DNA of 64,000 nucleotides from Saccharothrix violaceirubra (GTDB lineage Bacteria > Actinomycetota > Actinomycetes > Mycobacteriales > Pseudonocardiaceae), in assembly GCF_014203755.1 (NCBI RefSeq), contig NZ_JACHJS010000001.1, positions 868,001 to 932,000 of the forward strand. The letters are read 5' to 3'. Under the pieces are notes generated by a model. It saw nothing but the letters and a program-made list of their open reading frames with translations, was not told the origin of the DNA and did not search any database. This document shows positions 8,166 to 17,223 of the stretch, one piece after another (position 1 is the stretch's first letter; each line of letters begins with the position of its first letter). The position numbers and the translations under genes were made by a program.

Positions 8166-8788
8166 AGACCTTCGTCGTGGTGTCGGTGGCGTCCGTGGTG
8201 TTCACGGTCGCGGGTGGTGCGGCGGTGGTGCGGTGGGGAGGCCCGACCTGTCCGACGGGCGGGTGTCCGGCCCGGCCGGTGGTGCGGGGGACGACCGTCG
8301 CGTTGCCTGCGGCTGCGGGGGTGTCGGGGTCGGTGGTGGCGCCGTCGTCGCAGGTCGCGGTGGTGATCGCGGCGGCGTTGGAGTGGTTGGGCACGCCGTA
8401 CGCGTGGGGTGGTGGTGACGCGGACGGGCCGACACTGGGGATTCGGGACCACGGTGTCGCGGACGCGCACGGCGACTTCGCGAAGGTCGGGTTCGATTGC
8501 AGCGGCCTGGTGCTGCACGCCTACGCGCGGGCCGGGGTGCGGTTGCCCCGGACCTCGGGTGAGCAGTTGGCCCAGGCGCGGGTGGTCGTGCCGTTCGACC
8601 GGGCGTTGCCGGGTGACCTGTTGTTCTGGGGCACGCACCACGTCGCGCTCTACCTGGGTGTCGTGGGCGGTGTCCACCGCATGGTCGAGGCGCCGCAGTC
8701 GGGCGAGGTCGTGACCGTCTCGGCGGTGCGGACGGGCGGGGACTTCCAGGGTGTGGCGGCGCGACCGTTGGCGGGAGACGGGTCGTGA
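8162..8788 (+). CDS. NlpC/P60 peptidoglycan hydrolase of the conjugation operon
   Basis: A 208-residue exported protein: an N-terminal hydrophobic segment (TFVVVSVASVVFTVAGG), then a linker, then an NlpC/P60 domain beginning ALEWLGTPYAWGGG. The catalytic Cys is in GFDCSGLVLHAYARAG and the catalytic His in THHVALYLG, with LPRTSGEQLAQA between, as in the family. Such endopeptidases open the cell wall locally for type IV secretion (VirB1-like role). Coupled by ATGA to the gene before and GTGA to the one after. Confidence 0.9.
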   Translation: MKTFVVVSVASVVFTVAGGAAVVRWGGPTCPTGGCPARPVVRGTTVALPAAAGVSGSVVAPSSQVAVVIAAALEWLGTPYAWGGGDADGPTLGIRDHGVADAHGDFAKVGFDCSGLVLHAYARAGVRLPRTSGEQLAQARVVVPFDRALPGDLLFWGTHHVALYLGVVGGVHRMVEAPQSGEVVTVSAVRTGGDFQGVAARPLAGDGS

Positions 8789-9582
8789 ACGGCCGTGCGG
8801 TGCCGCTTCCGCCCGGGGCGGTGTCGTTGCGCAAGGTCGTGACGTCGCCTCCGGTCGCGGGACGGGTGCGGCTCGACAAGGCCCCGGTGGCGCGGACTTC
8901 GTTGCGGGGCCGGGTGATCGCCGTGATCGGCTTGGCGGGCTCGGGTCGGTCGACGGTCGCGGCGCAGACGGCGGCGGCGTTCGCCGGGCAGGGCTTGGAC
9001 GAGGTGGTGTCGGTGGACGCCTCGCCGTGGCCGGGGAGTTCGCGGTCGCCGGTCGATCCGGGTCGGGCGTGGGGCTGGCGGCGGCTCGCGGCGTTGCCGG
9101 ACGGGAGCGGGCCGACGTGTGTCCCGGTGGTCCACGGGGTGTGGCGGTTGGGTGGTTGCGAGGCGTTCGACACGGTCGGGCCGTCGGAGGTGTTGAGGGT
9201 TCTGGACATGTGCCGTGAACGAATGGCCATTGTGGACTGTCCGGCGGGTGGTGCCGCGACGGCCAGGGCGTGTGTGGCGGTGGCGGACGCGGTGGTGGCG
9301 GTGTGCCGGGCCGATCCGGTGGACCTGCGGAACATGGCCCGACTGCTGGGGCTGCTGGCCGGGGATGCCCGGCGGGACTTGCCGGCTGTGGTCGCGGTGG
9401 TGGCGCATCGGCCTGGCCGGTGGCCTCGTGCCGCTGCGGTCGCGGAGGCGGGCGTGGCCGAGGTGGCGGGTGCGGTGGTGCGTATGCCGTTCCGCCGCGA
9501 GTTGAGCCGGACCGGGACGGTGGTCGGCCCGGCCTTGGCGGGTGTGGACGTGGCGGCGGCGGTGTCGCTGCTTCTCGGGTGA
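8785..9582 (+). CDS. MinD/ParA-like P-loop protein of the conjugation operon
   Basis: A 265-residue protein starting at GTG 8785, overlapping the previous stop. RVIAVIGLAGSGRSTVAAQTAAAFA near residue 45 is a P-loop, but with Arg in place of the usual Lys (GSGRST). AIVDCPAGG at about 150 resembles the MinD/ParA DxP switch, and VAVCRADPVDLRNMARLL follows as in that fold. The altered P-loop may mean weak or lost ATPase activity. Proteins like this recur in actinobacterial conjugation and secretion loci, perhaps for polar placement of the machine. Confidence 0.65.
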   Translation: MNGRAVPLPPGAVSLRKVVTSPPVAGRVRLDKAPVARTSLRGRVIAVIGLAGSGRSTVAAQTAAAFAGQGLDEVVSVDASPWPGSSRSPVDPGRAWGWRRLAALPDGSGPTCVPVVHGVWRLGGCEAFDTVGPSEVLRVLDMCRERMAIVDCPAGGAATARACVAVADAVVAVCRADPVDLRNMARLLGLLAGDARRDLPAVVAVVAHRPGRWPRAAAVAEAGVAEVAGAVVRMPFRRELSRTGTVVGPALAGVDVAAAVSLLLG

Positions 9583-9592
9583 GGAGGACGTG

Positions 9593-9892
9593 ATGACCAT
9601 GTGGGTAAGCCAGCCGGGGCCGTTGGAGCCGATCGACATCACCGAGGGGCGCAACGCGCCCGGTCTGGCCGCGTTCGAGTCGATGGTGAACTCGATCGCG
9701 ATGTACGTGCTGATCGGCGGCCTGGCCGCCGTGGTGATCGGGGTGGGGATCGCGGTCGTCGGGCCTCGGCTGGGGTTCCAGCACGCGCGCGGGGTCGGGA
9801 TCGGCGGCGTGGTGGGCGGAGTATTCCTGGGCGCGGTGGTGGGGCTGGCGTCGGTGATGATCAATTTCGCGTACTCGATGTTCGCCGGGTGA
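9593..9892 (+). CDS. small two-helix membrane protein (VirB2/pilin-like position)
   Basis: 99 residues, ATG at 9593 after GAGGAGG. A polar N-terminus is followed by two hydrophobic segments: VLIGGLAAVVIGVGIAVVG at about 45-63, and GVVGGVFLGAVVGLASVMI at about 75-93, separated by a short charged loop. Size, two helices and location before the VirB6-like gene match VirB2-like or small channel proteins of type IV systems. The identity is inferred from topology and position. Confidence 0.6.
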   Translation: MTMWVSQPGPLEPIDITEGRNAPGLAAFESMVNSIAMYVLIGGLAAVVIGVGIAVVGPRLGFQHARGVGIGGVVGGVFLGAVVGLASVMINFAYSMFAG

Positions 9893-10413
9893 GTCCGGTG
9901 GTCCGGGTCGTGGTCGTCTTGGTGGCGCTGGTGGTCGGTGTCCTTATAGGACAGATGTGGCCCGATGCGGAGCCGTGCGAACGGGAAGAGGCTGTGGCGG
10001 CGGCCCACTTGTCGGTGTTGCTGGCCCGCCGGGTCGACGGTGCCCACGCCGTCCGCGATGCCGTTCGTGAGCTGGGCGCCGAGGACGGCGTGGTCGAGGA
10101 GTTCGGGCGGTGGGCGGAACGGGAGACGTTTCGGCACGCGCTGTTCGGGCCGGTCGCGGTGCGGGTCGCCCGGCGGGACGGCGAGCGGGTGCTGGTCGAG
10201 GTGGCCGGGGTGTGGCTGCGGTCGGCGGACTCGGCCGCCGGGCCGGGTGAGGTCGCCGACGCGCTGTGGTCCTACTGGCTGGTGCGGCGGGACGGGCGGT
10301 GGCGGCCGTCGTCGGTGCCGGAGGTGGTCACTTCGGGTTCGGTGCTCCACCCGGCGTCGGCGTTCCTGCGGGCGCGGGACGGGTTCCGGGAGGTGCCGCG
10401 TGTGGCCTGCTAA
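9889..10413 (+). CDS. single-pass membrane protein, possibly VirB8/TcpC-like
   Basis: 174 residues from GTG 9889 (GTGA overlap). One N-terminal transmembrane helix (VVRVVVVLVALVVGVLIGQMW) is followed by a soluble part with HLSVLLARRVDGAHAV, VAVRVARRDGERVLVEVAGVW and DALWSYWLVRRDGRWR. A helix followed by strands ending in a W-x-V-x-RDGRWR strand is consistent with an NTF2-like fold, as in VirB8/TcpC-type conjugation proteins. No family is recognised with certainty. It overlaps the start of the next gene. Confidence 0.5.
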   Translation: MSPVVRVVVVLVALVVGVLIGQMWPDAEPCEREEAVAAAHLSVLLARRVDGAHAVRDAVRELGAEDGVVEEFGRWAERETFRHALFGPVAVRVARRDGERVLVEVAGVWLRSADSAAGPGEVADALWSYWLVRRDGRWRPSSVPEVVTSGSVLHPASAFLRARDGFREVPRVAC

Positions 10414-12259
10414 AGCGCTGGTGGTGGTGTTGGGGCTGTTGGTCTCACCGCAGGCTCAGGCGGCACCGCAGCCCAGCGAGGGCATCGAGCTGGTGCGCGT
10501 CGGCGATCGTGACCATCCGCGGGTCAGGCTTGCCGACGGGCGGTGGTGGTACGTCGCGCCGGGCTGTCCGTGGCCGTCCTCGGAGATACCGCGCGACGCG
10601 GTGTGCGGCGGTGACCAGGTGTTGTTGCGTGACGACGCCGATCTGCGGTGCACGTTCGTGGTGACCCACCGGGCCGAGGTGACGCCGTCGCGGGTGACGT
10701 GGCGGTTCTGCCTGTCCCGGCCGCCGCTCTCGCCGGAGTTCCACTGGTCCGAGGAGCAGAACCGGGCACGGATCGCCCAACTGCGCACGGCGATCGGCGC
10801 GTGTGTCGGCACGGAGCAGGTCTGCCTGCCGATGCAGTGGTGGCCGCGCCGAAGCGACGGGGGCATCGACTGCGGGCGGATTCCGGCCGACCGGCTCGGG
10901 GACGCGTTGGCCGTGGTGCCCCACCGGGTCGGGATGGTGTGCGCGGTCCTGGACTCCTACCTGCTGGAACGTCCGCTCCCGGCCGTGACGGCGGCTGATT
11001 TGAACCTGGTGGGTCGGGCCGTGGCGGACGGGGTTCCGGTCGGTGGCGGCACGGCGGCCACGGTGGGCGGCGGTGTGCTCGGCGACAGCCTGGACGCGGC
11101 GTGTTCGATTCCCGCGCTGGTGGCGACGTTGGGCGGGTTGTGCGTGGGCGCGGTGGCTGTGGAGGCGGGCGCGTCGTTGTGGGGCGTGATGGATTGCGGT
11201 CGGGAGTTCGACAAGTGCCTGGCCGAGGCGGCGGCCCGGTCGATGCTCGCCGGTCTGGACCTGACGTTGGGCGCGTTGCGCAACCCGACCCCGGTGAAGT
11301 TCGACGATCCGGGGTTGCGGACGGTGCTGGGGGCGGCCGGGACGGTCAGCGCCTACCTGCTGTTGGCGTTGTTGTTGGTGAACGCGGTGATCGCCGTGGT
11401 GCGGATGCGGTTGCGGGAGTTGGCCGAGAGCGGGATCGGGTTGGTGCGGTGGGCGTTCGGGCTCGGCGCGGGGTTGGCGGTGGTGGCGTCGGCGGTGTTC
11501 GTGTCGGACCGGGTCGCGGACTGGTTGGCCGGGTCGACGGCGGGGACGGCCGAGGCGGTGTACGCGCGGTTCTTCGGGTTGATGCGGGTGTTGGCGGCGG
11601 GTGGGCCGGACGTGCAGTTCCACGGGTGGTTGTTGGTCATGGTCGTGTTCCTGCTGGGGGCGTTCTGCGCGGGCGTGGCCTATCTGCTGCTGGTGTTCCG
11701 GTCCGGGGCGATCGTGTTGGCGGTGACGTTGTTGGTGCTCCAGCTCGCGGGTGGTGCGGGGCCGGCGGTGACGCGGTCGTGGACGCGCAAGGGCTTGTCG
11801 GTGCTGTGGGCGTGTGTGGTGGCCAAGCCGGTGAGCGTGCTGGTGTTCCGGCTGGGGGAGACGTGGATCGGCGAGGGTCGTGGGGTGGGTGACCTGCTGG
11901 TCGGGGTGGGGATGCTGGGTGTGGCGTCGTTGGCGCCGTTCGTGGTGGTGAAGTGGTTCCCGCTCGACGGTGGCCGTGGTGGGTCGGGTCGGGGTTCGGT
12001 GCCGATGGTCGTGTCGTCGGGGTTGGCGATGGCGGGGTCGTGGGCCGCTCCGAGGTCGGCTTCTGTGCCGGACCGTGCGCCGGCGGTGTCGGTGCGGCCG
12101 TTGCCGGCCGTGGCGGCGGTGGGTGCGTTGGCCGCGATGGCGGTTCAGTCCACTGTGGATGGTGTGGTGTCGGGTGGTGCCGACGAGAGCCCGTTTCCGG
12201 ATCAGGTGCCGTGGGTGCCGCCGCCGGTCGGGCCGACTTCGGGAGGTGGCCGGTGGTGA
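10400..12259 (+). CDS. VirB6/TrbL-like polytopic membrane protein
   Basis: 619 residues starting at GTG 10400, after GGGAGGTG inside the previous gene. It has a signal peptide (ALVVVLGLLVSPQAQA) and an extracytoplasmic domain of about 200 residues with several Cys. The C-terminal half has about six hydrophobic segments, including TVSAYLLLALLLVNAVIAVV, LLVMVVFLLGAFCAGVAYLL and AIVLAVTLLVLQLAGGAG. The loops and a Pro-rich cytoplasmic tail fit VirB6/TrbL inner-membrane channel proteins of Gram-positive conjugation systems. Confidence 0.75.
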   Translation: MWPAKALVVVLGLLVSPQAQAAPQPSEGIELVRVGDRDHPRVRLADGRWWYVAPGCPWPSSEIPRDAVCGGDQVLLRDDADLRCTFVVTHRAEVTPSRVTWRFCLSRPPLSPEFHWSEEQNRARIAQLRTAIGACVGTEQVCLPMQWWPRRSDGGIDCGRIPADRLGDALAVVPHRVGMVCAVLDSYLLERPLPAVTAADLNLVGRAVADGVPVGGGTAATVGGGVLGDSLDAACSIPALVATLGGLCVGAVAVEAGASLWGVMDCGREFDKCLAEAAARSMLAGLDLTLGALRNPTPVKFDDPGLRTVLGAAGTVSAYLLLALLLVNAVIAVVRMRLRELAESGIGLVRWAFGLGAGLAVVASAVFVSDRVADWLAGSTAGTAEAVYARFFGLMRVLAAGGPDVQFHGWLLVMVVFLLGAFCAGVAYLLLVFRSGAIVLAVTLLVLQLAGGAGPAVTRSWTRKGLSVLWACVVAKPVSVLVFRLGETWIGEGRGVGDLLVGVGMLGVASLAPFVVVKWFPLDGGRGGSGRGSVPMVVSSGLAMAGSWAAPRSASVPDRAPAVSVRPLPAVAAVGALAAMAVQSTVDGVVSGGADESPFPDQVPWVPPPVGPTSGGGRW

Positions 12260-13650
12260 ACGACGTGCGGGTGCGGTTCTCCAAGAGGCGCAGTGACGGC
12301 GTGCTGTGGGGGAAGTCCGCGAGTCAGTTGGTGTGCCTGGTGGTGGCCTTGTTCACCGCCGTGGCCGGTGCCTGGGTGGTGGCCGGTGTGTTGGTGGCTG
12401 TGGCGTTGGTGCCGGTGTGCGGACGTCCGCTGGTCGACTTCGCGCCGATCCTGCTCGCCCAGGTGGTGACGCGGGTGACCGGTGAGCACGAGTACCGGGG
12501 TGGCCCGTTCCGGCTGCTGCCCGGCGAGCCGGGGCTGGACGGGCCGCGGTTGCCCGGTGACCTGGCGCGGCTGCGGTTCGGCGCCTACTCGGTCGGGGAT
12601 CGGGAACTCGGGGTGGTCTACGAAGGCGACGGGGGTGTGACGGCCGCGGTGGAGGTGCGGGCCGAGACGTTCGCGTTGTTGGACGCCGCCGATCGTGCCC
12701 GGCTGGTGATCGGGTTGGGCGCGGTGCTCAACGCGGTCTGCCGGGCCGACAGCCCGATCGTGCGCGTGCAGTTGCTGCACCGGGTCGTGCCCGACGCCGG
12801 AGGCGACATCCGTCGTGACTGGGAGATGCACGGCAACCGGGACAACCCGACCGCGTCGGCCGTGTACGAGGAGCTGCTGGACGACGGCGGGGTGCGGCAC
12901 GAGTCGTTCCTGGTCCTGCGCCTGGACCCGCGACGGGCGGGCGCGCGGATCACGGCGGCTGGAGGCGGGGACGACGGCGCGGCGGCCGTCCTGTTCACCG
13001 AGGTCGTCCGCGTGGCGCGGGGTCTGCGGTCGGCCGGGTTGACCGTGTTGGGCTGGGTTCCGCCGCGTGGGTTGGGCTATCTCGTGCGGTCCGCCTTCGA
13101 CCCGTCGGCGAAAGACGTCGATCCTGGGCTGTGCCACCCGATGGCCACGAGCACGAGCCGCAGCCACTACGCCACGGACGGCGCCGTGCACCGCACCTGG
13201 TGGATCGACGAGTGGCCCCGGACGGAAGCGGGTGTCCCGGCCGGGTTCCTCGAACCGGTGCTGCTGGGGTCGACGGCGCCGCGCACGGTGTCGTTGGTGC
13301 TGGAACCGTTGCCCGCGCGCAAAGCCCAGACGCGGATCGCGGTGGAGGCCGGGGCGGACGACGCGCGCGAGACGCTCAACCGGCGGATCGACCGCCGCAC
13401 GACCCGGGCCGACCGGCGTGAGGCCGAGGACGTCCACCGCCGCGAGGCCGAACTCGTGGACGGGTTCGGGCACTTCCGGTTCCTGGGGTTCGTGTCCGTC
13501 ACCGCACCTACGACCGCCGAGCTGGAGGTGCGGGCCGGGCTGGTGGAGGCGGCGTTGGACGAGGCCGCGGTCGAGCCCCGGGTGTTGTACTGGGAGCAGG
13601 ACCAGGGCTTCTGGGCCGCCGCGCTGCCGTTCGCGCGGGGGTTGCGGTGA
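12256..13650 (+). CDS. SCO6880-family conjugation protein
   Basis: 464 residues, GTG at 12256 (GTGA overlap; GGGAGGTGG 8 bases upstream). Two hydrophobic segments near the N-terminus (residues about 22-60) recall PrgI/VirB3-type membrane anchors. A long soluble domain follows, with FRLLPGEPGL, RLRFGAYSVGDRELGVVYEGD and WVPPRGLGYLVRSAFDP. This arrangement is typical of SCO6880-like proteins, which sit directly before the VirB4-type ATPase in actinobacterial conjugation operons and probably scaffold it at the membrane. Confidence 0.8.
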   Translation: MNDVRVRFSKRRSDGVLWGKSASQLVCLVVALFTAVAGAWVVAGVLVAVALVPVCGRPLVDFAPILLAQVVTRVTGEHEYRGGPFRLLPGEPGLDGPRLPGDLARLRFGAYSVGDRELGVVYEGDGGVTAAVEVRAETFALLDAADRARLVIGLGAVLNAVCRADSPIVRVQLLHRVVPDAGGDIRRDWEMHGNRDNPTASAVYEELLDDGGVRHESFLVLRLDPRRAGARITAAGGGDDGAAAVLFTEVVRVARGLRSAGLTVLGWVPPRGLGYLVRSAFDPSAKDVDPGLCHPMATSTSRSHYATDGAVHRTWWIDEWPRTEAGVPAGFLEPVLLGSTAPRTVSLVLEPLPARKAQTRIAVEAGADDARETLNRRIDRRTTRADRREAEDVHRREAELVDGFGHFRFLGFVSVTAPTTAELEVRAGLVEAALDEAAVEPRVLYWEQDQGFWAAALPFARGLR

Positions 13651-14984
13651 TCGACCGGGTGCCGCGTCCGTGGTCGGGTCCGGCGGGACGGCGGGCGGGG
13701 CGCACGGTGCACCGGATGCGGTTGCCCGCGCACGTGGACTCGACGGCGCAGGTCCGGGGTGCGCTGCCGTGGCTGGCCGGGCCGGGGTTGCCGGCGGTGG
13801 GCACGGTCGTGGGACGGGAGCGGTTCTCCGGCGGGGTGTTCTGCTTCGACCCGTGGCGCCTGTACGCGCGGGGGCTGCTCCAGGACGCGGGGATCTTCGT
13901 CGCCGGGGTGATCGGGAGCGGGAAGTCGGCGTTGGCGAAGTCGTTGTGCCTGCGCGGGGTGGCGTTCGGGCGGCGGTTCGCGGTGCCCGGCGACATCCGG
14001 GGCGAGTGGGTGCCGGTGGTCGAGGCGTTGGGCGGGCGGGTGTTGCGGTTGGGGCCGGGGATGCCCGAGCGGCTCAACGCGTTGGCGTTGCCGCCCAAAC
14101 CCGAGGGCATGACCGACGGGCAGTGGTGGCCTGTGGTGCGGACGCACTGGGAAGGGCTGTTGGAGGCGCTGATCAGGACGTTGTTGCCGGGGCAGCGGGC
14201 GTTGACGATGGACGAGCGGACCGCGTTGGAGACGGCGTTGACCGCAGCGTCCCGGTGGAGTGGTGATCTGGCGCGGGTGCGTCCGGTGCACCTGGGGTTG
14301 GTCGGCTCGTTGTTGTTGGACCCGACGCGGGAGATGGCCGCTGAGCATCGGGTAGGGCTCGGGGTGTTGCGGGAGCGGTTGCACGAGATCGGGTTGGCGG
14401 TGCGTGCCTTGACCCGCGGCGGTTTCGCCGGGTTGGTGGACGACGACCGGCCGGGCAACCAGATGGATTGGCGGGACACGGCGACGGTGGTGGACATCAG
14501 CCGGGTCAAGACCAGTGATCTGGCGGTGGCGTTGGTGATGGCCACGACCCAGTCGGTGATCGAGTTGGCGTTCGCGCACCGGCCTGGTCAGCGGTTCACC
14601 GTGTACGACGAGGCGTGGCGGTTGAGCGCGTTCCCGGCGTTGATGGCGCGGACCAACGCCGGGCAGAAGGTGTCGCGGGCGACGGGGAACGCGACGATCA
14701 TCGTGTGCCACCGGGTGTCGGACCTGTTCGGGGGGACGGAGGAGTCGCGGCACTACGGGCAGGCGTTGTTGGCCGACTGCGGGACGCGGGTGCTGTATCG
14801 GCAGCGCGGGGACGTCGCTTCGCTGCGGTTGAGCGAGCGGCAGGCGTCCCTGTTGCCGTTGCTGGACAAGGGGACCGCGTTGTGGACGGTCGACGGGCGG
14901 CCGTTCCTCATCGACCACGTCGTCGCGCCCCGGGAGTGGCCGTTGATCGACACCGACCAGACCATGCTCGGGCGCACGCCGTGA
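13647..14984 (+). CDS. VirB4-like conjugation ATPase
   Basis: 445 residues from GTG 13647 (GTGA overlap). Walker A is GVIGSGKSALAKSL at about 87-100. Walker B is FTVYDEAWRL around residue 321, the D-E-A-W signature of VirB4/TraC/TraG ATPases. A DLFGGTEESRHYGQALLADC segment follows, as in the family. The N-terminal VirB4 domain is short here, probably because the preceding SCO6880-like protein supplies it. It should power substrate transfer at the inner membrane. Confidence 0.88.
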   Translation: MIDRVPRPWSGPAGRRAGRTVHRMRLPAHVDSTAQVRGALPWLAGPGLPAVGTVVGRERFSGGVFCFDPWRLYARGLLQDAGIFVAGVIGSGKSALAKSLCLRGVAFGRRFAVPGDIRGEWVPVVEALGGRVLRLGPGMPERLNALALPPKPEGMTDGQWWPVVRTHWEGLLEALIRTLLPGQRALTMDERTALETALTAASRWSGDLARVRPVHLGLVGSLLLDPTREMAAEHRVGLGVLRERLHEIGLAVRALTRGGFAGLVDDDRPGNQMDWRDTATVVDISRVKTSDLAVALVMATTQSVIELAFAHRPGQRFTVYDEAWRLSAFPALMARTNAGQKVSRATGNATIIVCHRVSDLFGGTEESRHYGQALLADCGTRVLYRQRGDVASLRLSERQASLLPLLDKGTALWTVDGRPFLIDHVVAPREWPLIDTDQTMLGRTP

Positions 14985-16699
14985 CGCCGCGCGACGACCT
15001 CGTGCGCCTGGTCGCGATGCTGTCCCTGGGTATCGGCGGGGTTTTCGGACTGGTTACCGGTGGTGCGCTGGCCGCGTTGCTGGGCGGTCACGGGTGGGTG
15101 TGGCGTGACGACGGGGCATTGGCTACGTTGCTGCGCGACCCCGACAACCCCGGTCGGGCGTTCGGGCATCCCGACACCGATCCCGTGCTGTGGTGGATCG
15201 TCGTCGGCGTCCTGGAGATCGTGGTCGCCGCACTGGTGACGTTGGGCGCGGCCCGGTTCCACGGCCAGGAATCACCCATGGCGACCCGTCGGCAACTGCG
15301 CCTCGCTCTCGGCGCCCGTGCTGCCCGACGCCGTGCCGGCCGCGCCCGCCCGTCGCTGGCCGGTACCGGACGCCTGCCGATGTCGGAGGTCGCGGTCGAC
15401 CTGGGACGTGCCGCCGGCCTGAACCTGTTTGGCCAACACGAAGACGCCGAGCTGGTCATGGTCGGCACCCGCCAGGGCAAGACCAACCGGCGCATCATCC
15501 CCCGCGTCCTCGACGCCCCCGGCGCCGTCGTCACCACCTCCACCAAGGCCGACGTGCTCGCCGCCACGGTGGGCGTGCGCGAACAGGTCGGCCCGGTCCA
15601 CGTGTTCGATCCCGAGGACGTCACCGGCTGGCCGGACACGTTGCGCTGGAGCCCGATCACCGGCTGCGAGAACCCCGACGAGGCCATCCGACGGGCCCGC
15701 GAACTCGTCGCCGCCCGACCCATGGACGGCACCGTCACCAACGCCGGGTTCTTCACCGACTCCGCGACCCGCGTCCTGCGCGCCTGGCTGCACGCCGCGG
15801 CCCTGGGCGGACGCACCATGCGCGACATCCTGACCTGGTCGGCCCAGTGGTCCGACGACGAACCGCTCGACCTGCTGCACCGCTCGCCGACCTCGGCGCA
15901 CTGGGCGTCGACGCTGCGTGAGCTGACCACCAGCGCGGCGGGGGAGATGCTCGGCGGCATCGCGCAGACCCTGAACCTGGTCCTCGACCCGCTCAACTCC
16001 CCACGGCTGCTCGACGCGTGCTCACCGCCACGCGGCCGGGAGTTCGACGTGGACGCGTTCCTGCGTTCGCGCGGAACCCTCTACATCGTCAGCGAAGGCG
16101 GCGTCGGCTCGGCCGGGCCACTGGCGTCCGCGTTGGCTTTGCACGTCCACCACCGCGCCAAACGCCTCGCCGCCCGCCAACCCGACGGCCGCCTCGACCC
16201 GCCGTTGCGCTGCCCGTGGGACGAGATCGGCAACGTCGCCGCACCCGACAATCTCGGCCAACTCGTCTCCGACTCCGGCGGACGCGGCATCCACATGATC
16301 ATCGCCTGTCACGGCCTGGGCCAGCTCGAACGCCGCTGGGGCCGTGAACAGACCCGGGAGATCTGGAACTCCGTCACCACGCGTCTGATCCTGGGTGGTG
16401 TCGCCGAAGCGGACACCCTGGAGGACCTGTCCCGGCTGGTCGGTGACGCCTATGTGCCTCGTACCAGCACGAGCACCGGCGAGTTCCGCCGTACCCGTTC
16501 CACCACCCACAACTGGGAACGGGCCCTGCGCGTGGACCAGCTCCGTACCCTGCCCGACGGCAAGGCGCTCCTGCTCTACCGCAATCTCCCGGCCACCACC
16601 GTGACGTTGACGGCCTGGTACGACCAACCTGACTCGAAACGCCTGCTCGCGCTCAAGGCCGACGCTGAGCACCGCATGGGCCGTCGAGCGGCGACATGA
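14981..16699 (+). CDS. VirD4/TraG-like coupling protein
   Basis: 572 residues from GTG 14981 (GTGA overlap). Two N-terminal transmembrane helices (about 8-35 and 70-92) precede the motor domain. The Walker A region is VMVGTRQGKTNRRI at about 160-173, lacking the classic GKS but with a T4CP-type GKT. The Walker B region is CPWDEIGNVA. HMIIACHGLGQLERRWG and LILGGVAEADTLEDLSRLVG are typical T4CP helicase motifs. It would dock the relaxosome to the channel and pump DNA. Last motor gene of the operon. Confidence 0.88.
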   Translation: MTPRDDLVRLVAMLSLGIGGVFGLVTGGALAALLGGHGWVWRDDGALATLLRDPDNPGRAFGHPDTDPVLWWIVVGVLEIVVAALVTLGAARFHGQESPMATRRQLRLALGARAARRRAGRARPSLAGTGRLPMSEVAVDLGRAAGLNLFGQHEDAELVMVGTRQGKTNRRIIPRVLDAPGAVVTTSTKADVLAATVGVREQVGPVHVFDPEDVTGWPDTLRWSPITGCENPDEAIRRARELVAARPMDGTVTNAGFFTDSATRVLRAWLHAAALGGRTMRDILTWSAQWSDDEPLDLLHRSPTSAHWASTLRELTTSAAGEMLGGIAQTLNLVLDPLNSPRLLDACSPPRGREFDVDAFLRSRGTLYIVSEGGVGSAGPLASALALHVHHRAKRLAARQPDGRLDPPLRCPWDEIGNVAAPDNLGQLVSDSGGRGIHMIIACHGLGQLERRWGREQTREIWNSVTTRLILGGVAEADTLEDLSRLVGDAYVPRTSTSTGEFRRTRSTTHNWERALRVDQLRTLPDGKALLLYRNLPATTVTLTAWYDQPDSKRLLALKADAEHRMGRRAAT

Positions 16700-17217
16700 C
16701 CAGTCCCGAACACCTGCGTGCCGACCTCGACCACTTGACCGGGATCGTCGAGCACCTTGTCGTTGTGGTGGAACGGTTTCGCTCGCATCCGCCGGGTTCC
16801 TGGTCCTGGCCCCACCTCGACGCGTCCCGCGCTGCCGATCTGTGGTCCGAGGTGGCCGACTTCGTCGACCACCTCAATACCCGCGAGGAACTCGGTCCCG
16901 GTGCCCGTATTCCGCCGTGTTGGTTCCTCCACGGCCGTGCTGTCGAAGACCTCACCGCCCTGCTCGCGGCGTGGCGCTACGCCTACCAGGCCACTACGCC
17001 CACGGCCGAGTTGATCGACTATCGCAACCGCCACCTGTGGCCGACCCTTGACCGGCTCACCGACCTCAACACCCCGTTGCGTCGTTGTGCCGACAAAGGC
17101 CGTCATACCCCGTGGCACGAACCGGACGACCACTTTCTTGCCGCCGACGGGTGTGCTTTCGACCGCGCGACCGAGCTGGCCCGTCACGCGGCGGCCGACG
17201 TCGCCGACCGCCGCTGA
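16696..17217 (+). CDS. hypothetical protein at the end of the conjugation operon (DUF4913-like?)
   Basis: 173 residues, start overlapping the VirD4-like stop. It has a predicted helix LRADLDHLTGIVEHLVVVVERF, the motif PCWFLHGRAVEDLTALLAAWRYAY, then LIDYRNRHLWPTLDRLTDL. A W-rich segment, then an aW-x-AY helix, then a D/H-N-x-HLWP motif resembles DUF4913 proteins common next to actinobacterial conjugation genes; this match is tentative. No transmembrane segment, so probably cytoplasmic. It ends 6 bases before the convergent DUF6355 gene. Confidence 0.6.
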   Translation: MTSPEHLRADLDHLTGIVEHLVVVVERFRSHPPGSWSWPHLDASRAADLWSEVADFVDHLNTREELGPGARIPPCWFLHGRAVEDLTALLAAWRYAYQATTPTAELIDYRNRHLWPTLDRLTDLNTPLRRCADKGRHTPWHEPDDHFLAADGCAFDRATELARHAAADVADRR

Positions 17218-17223
17218 CCCGTG

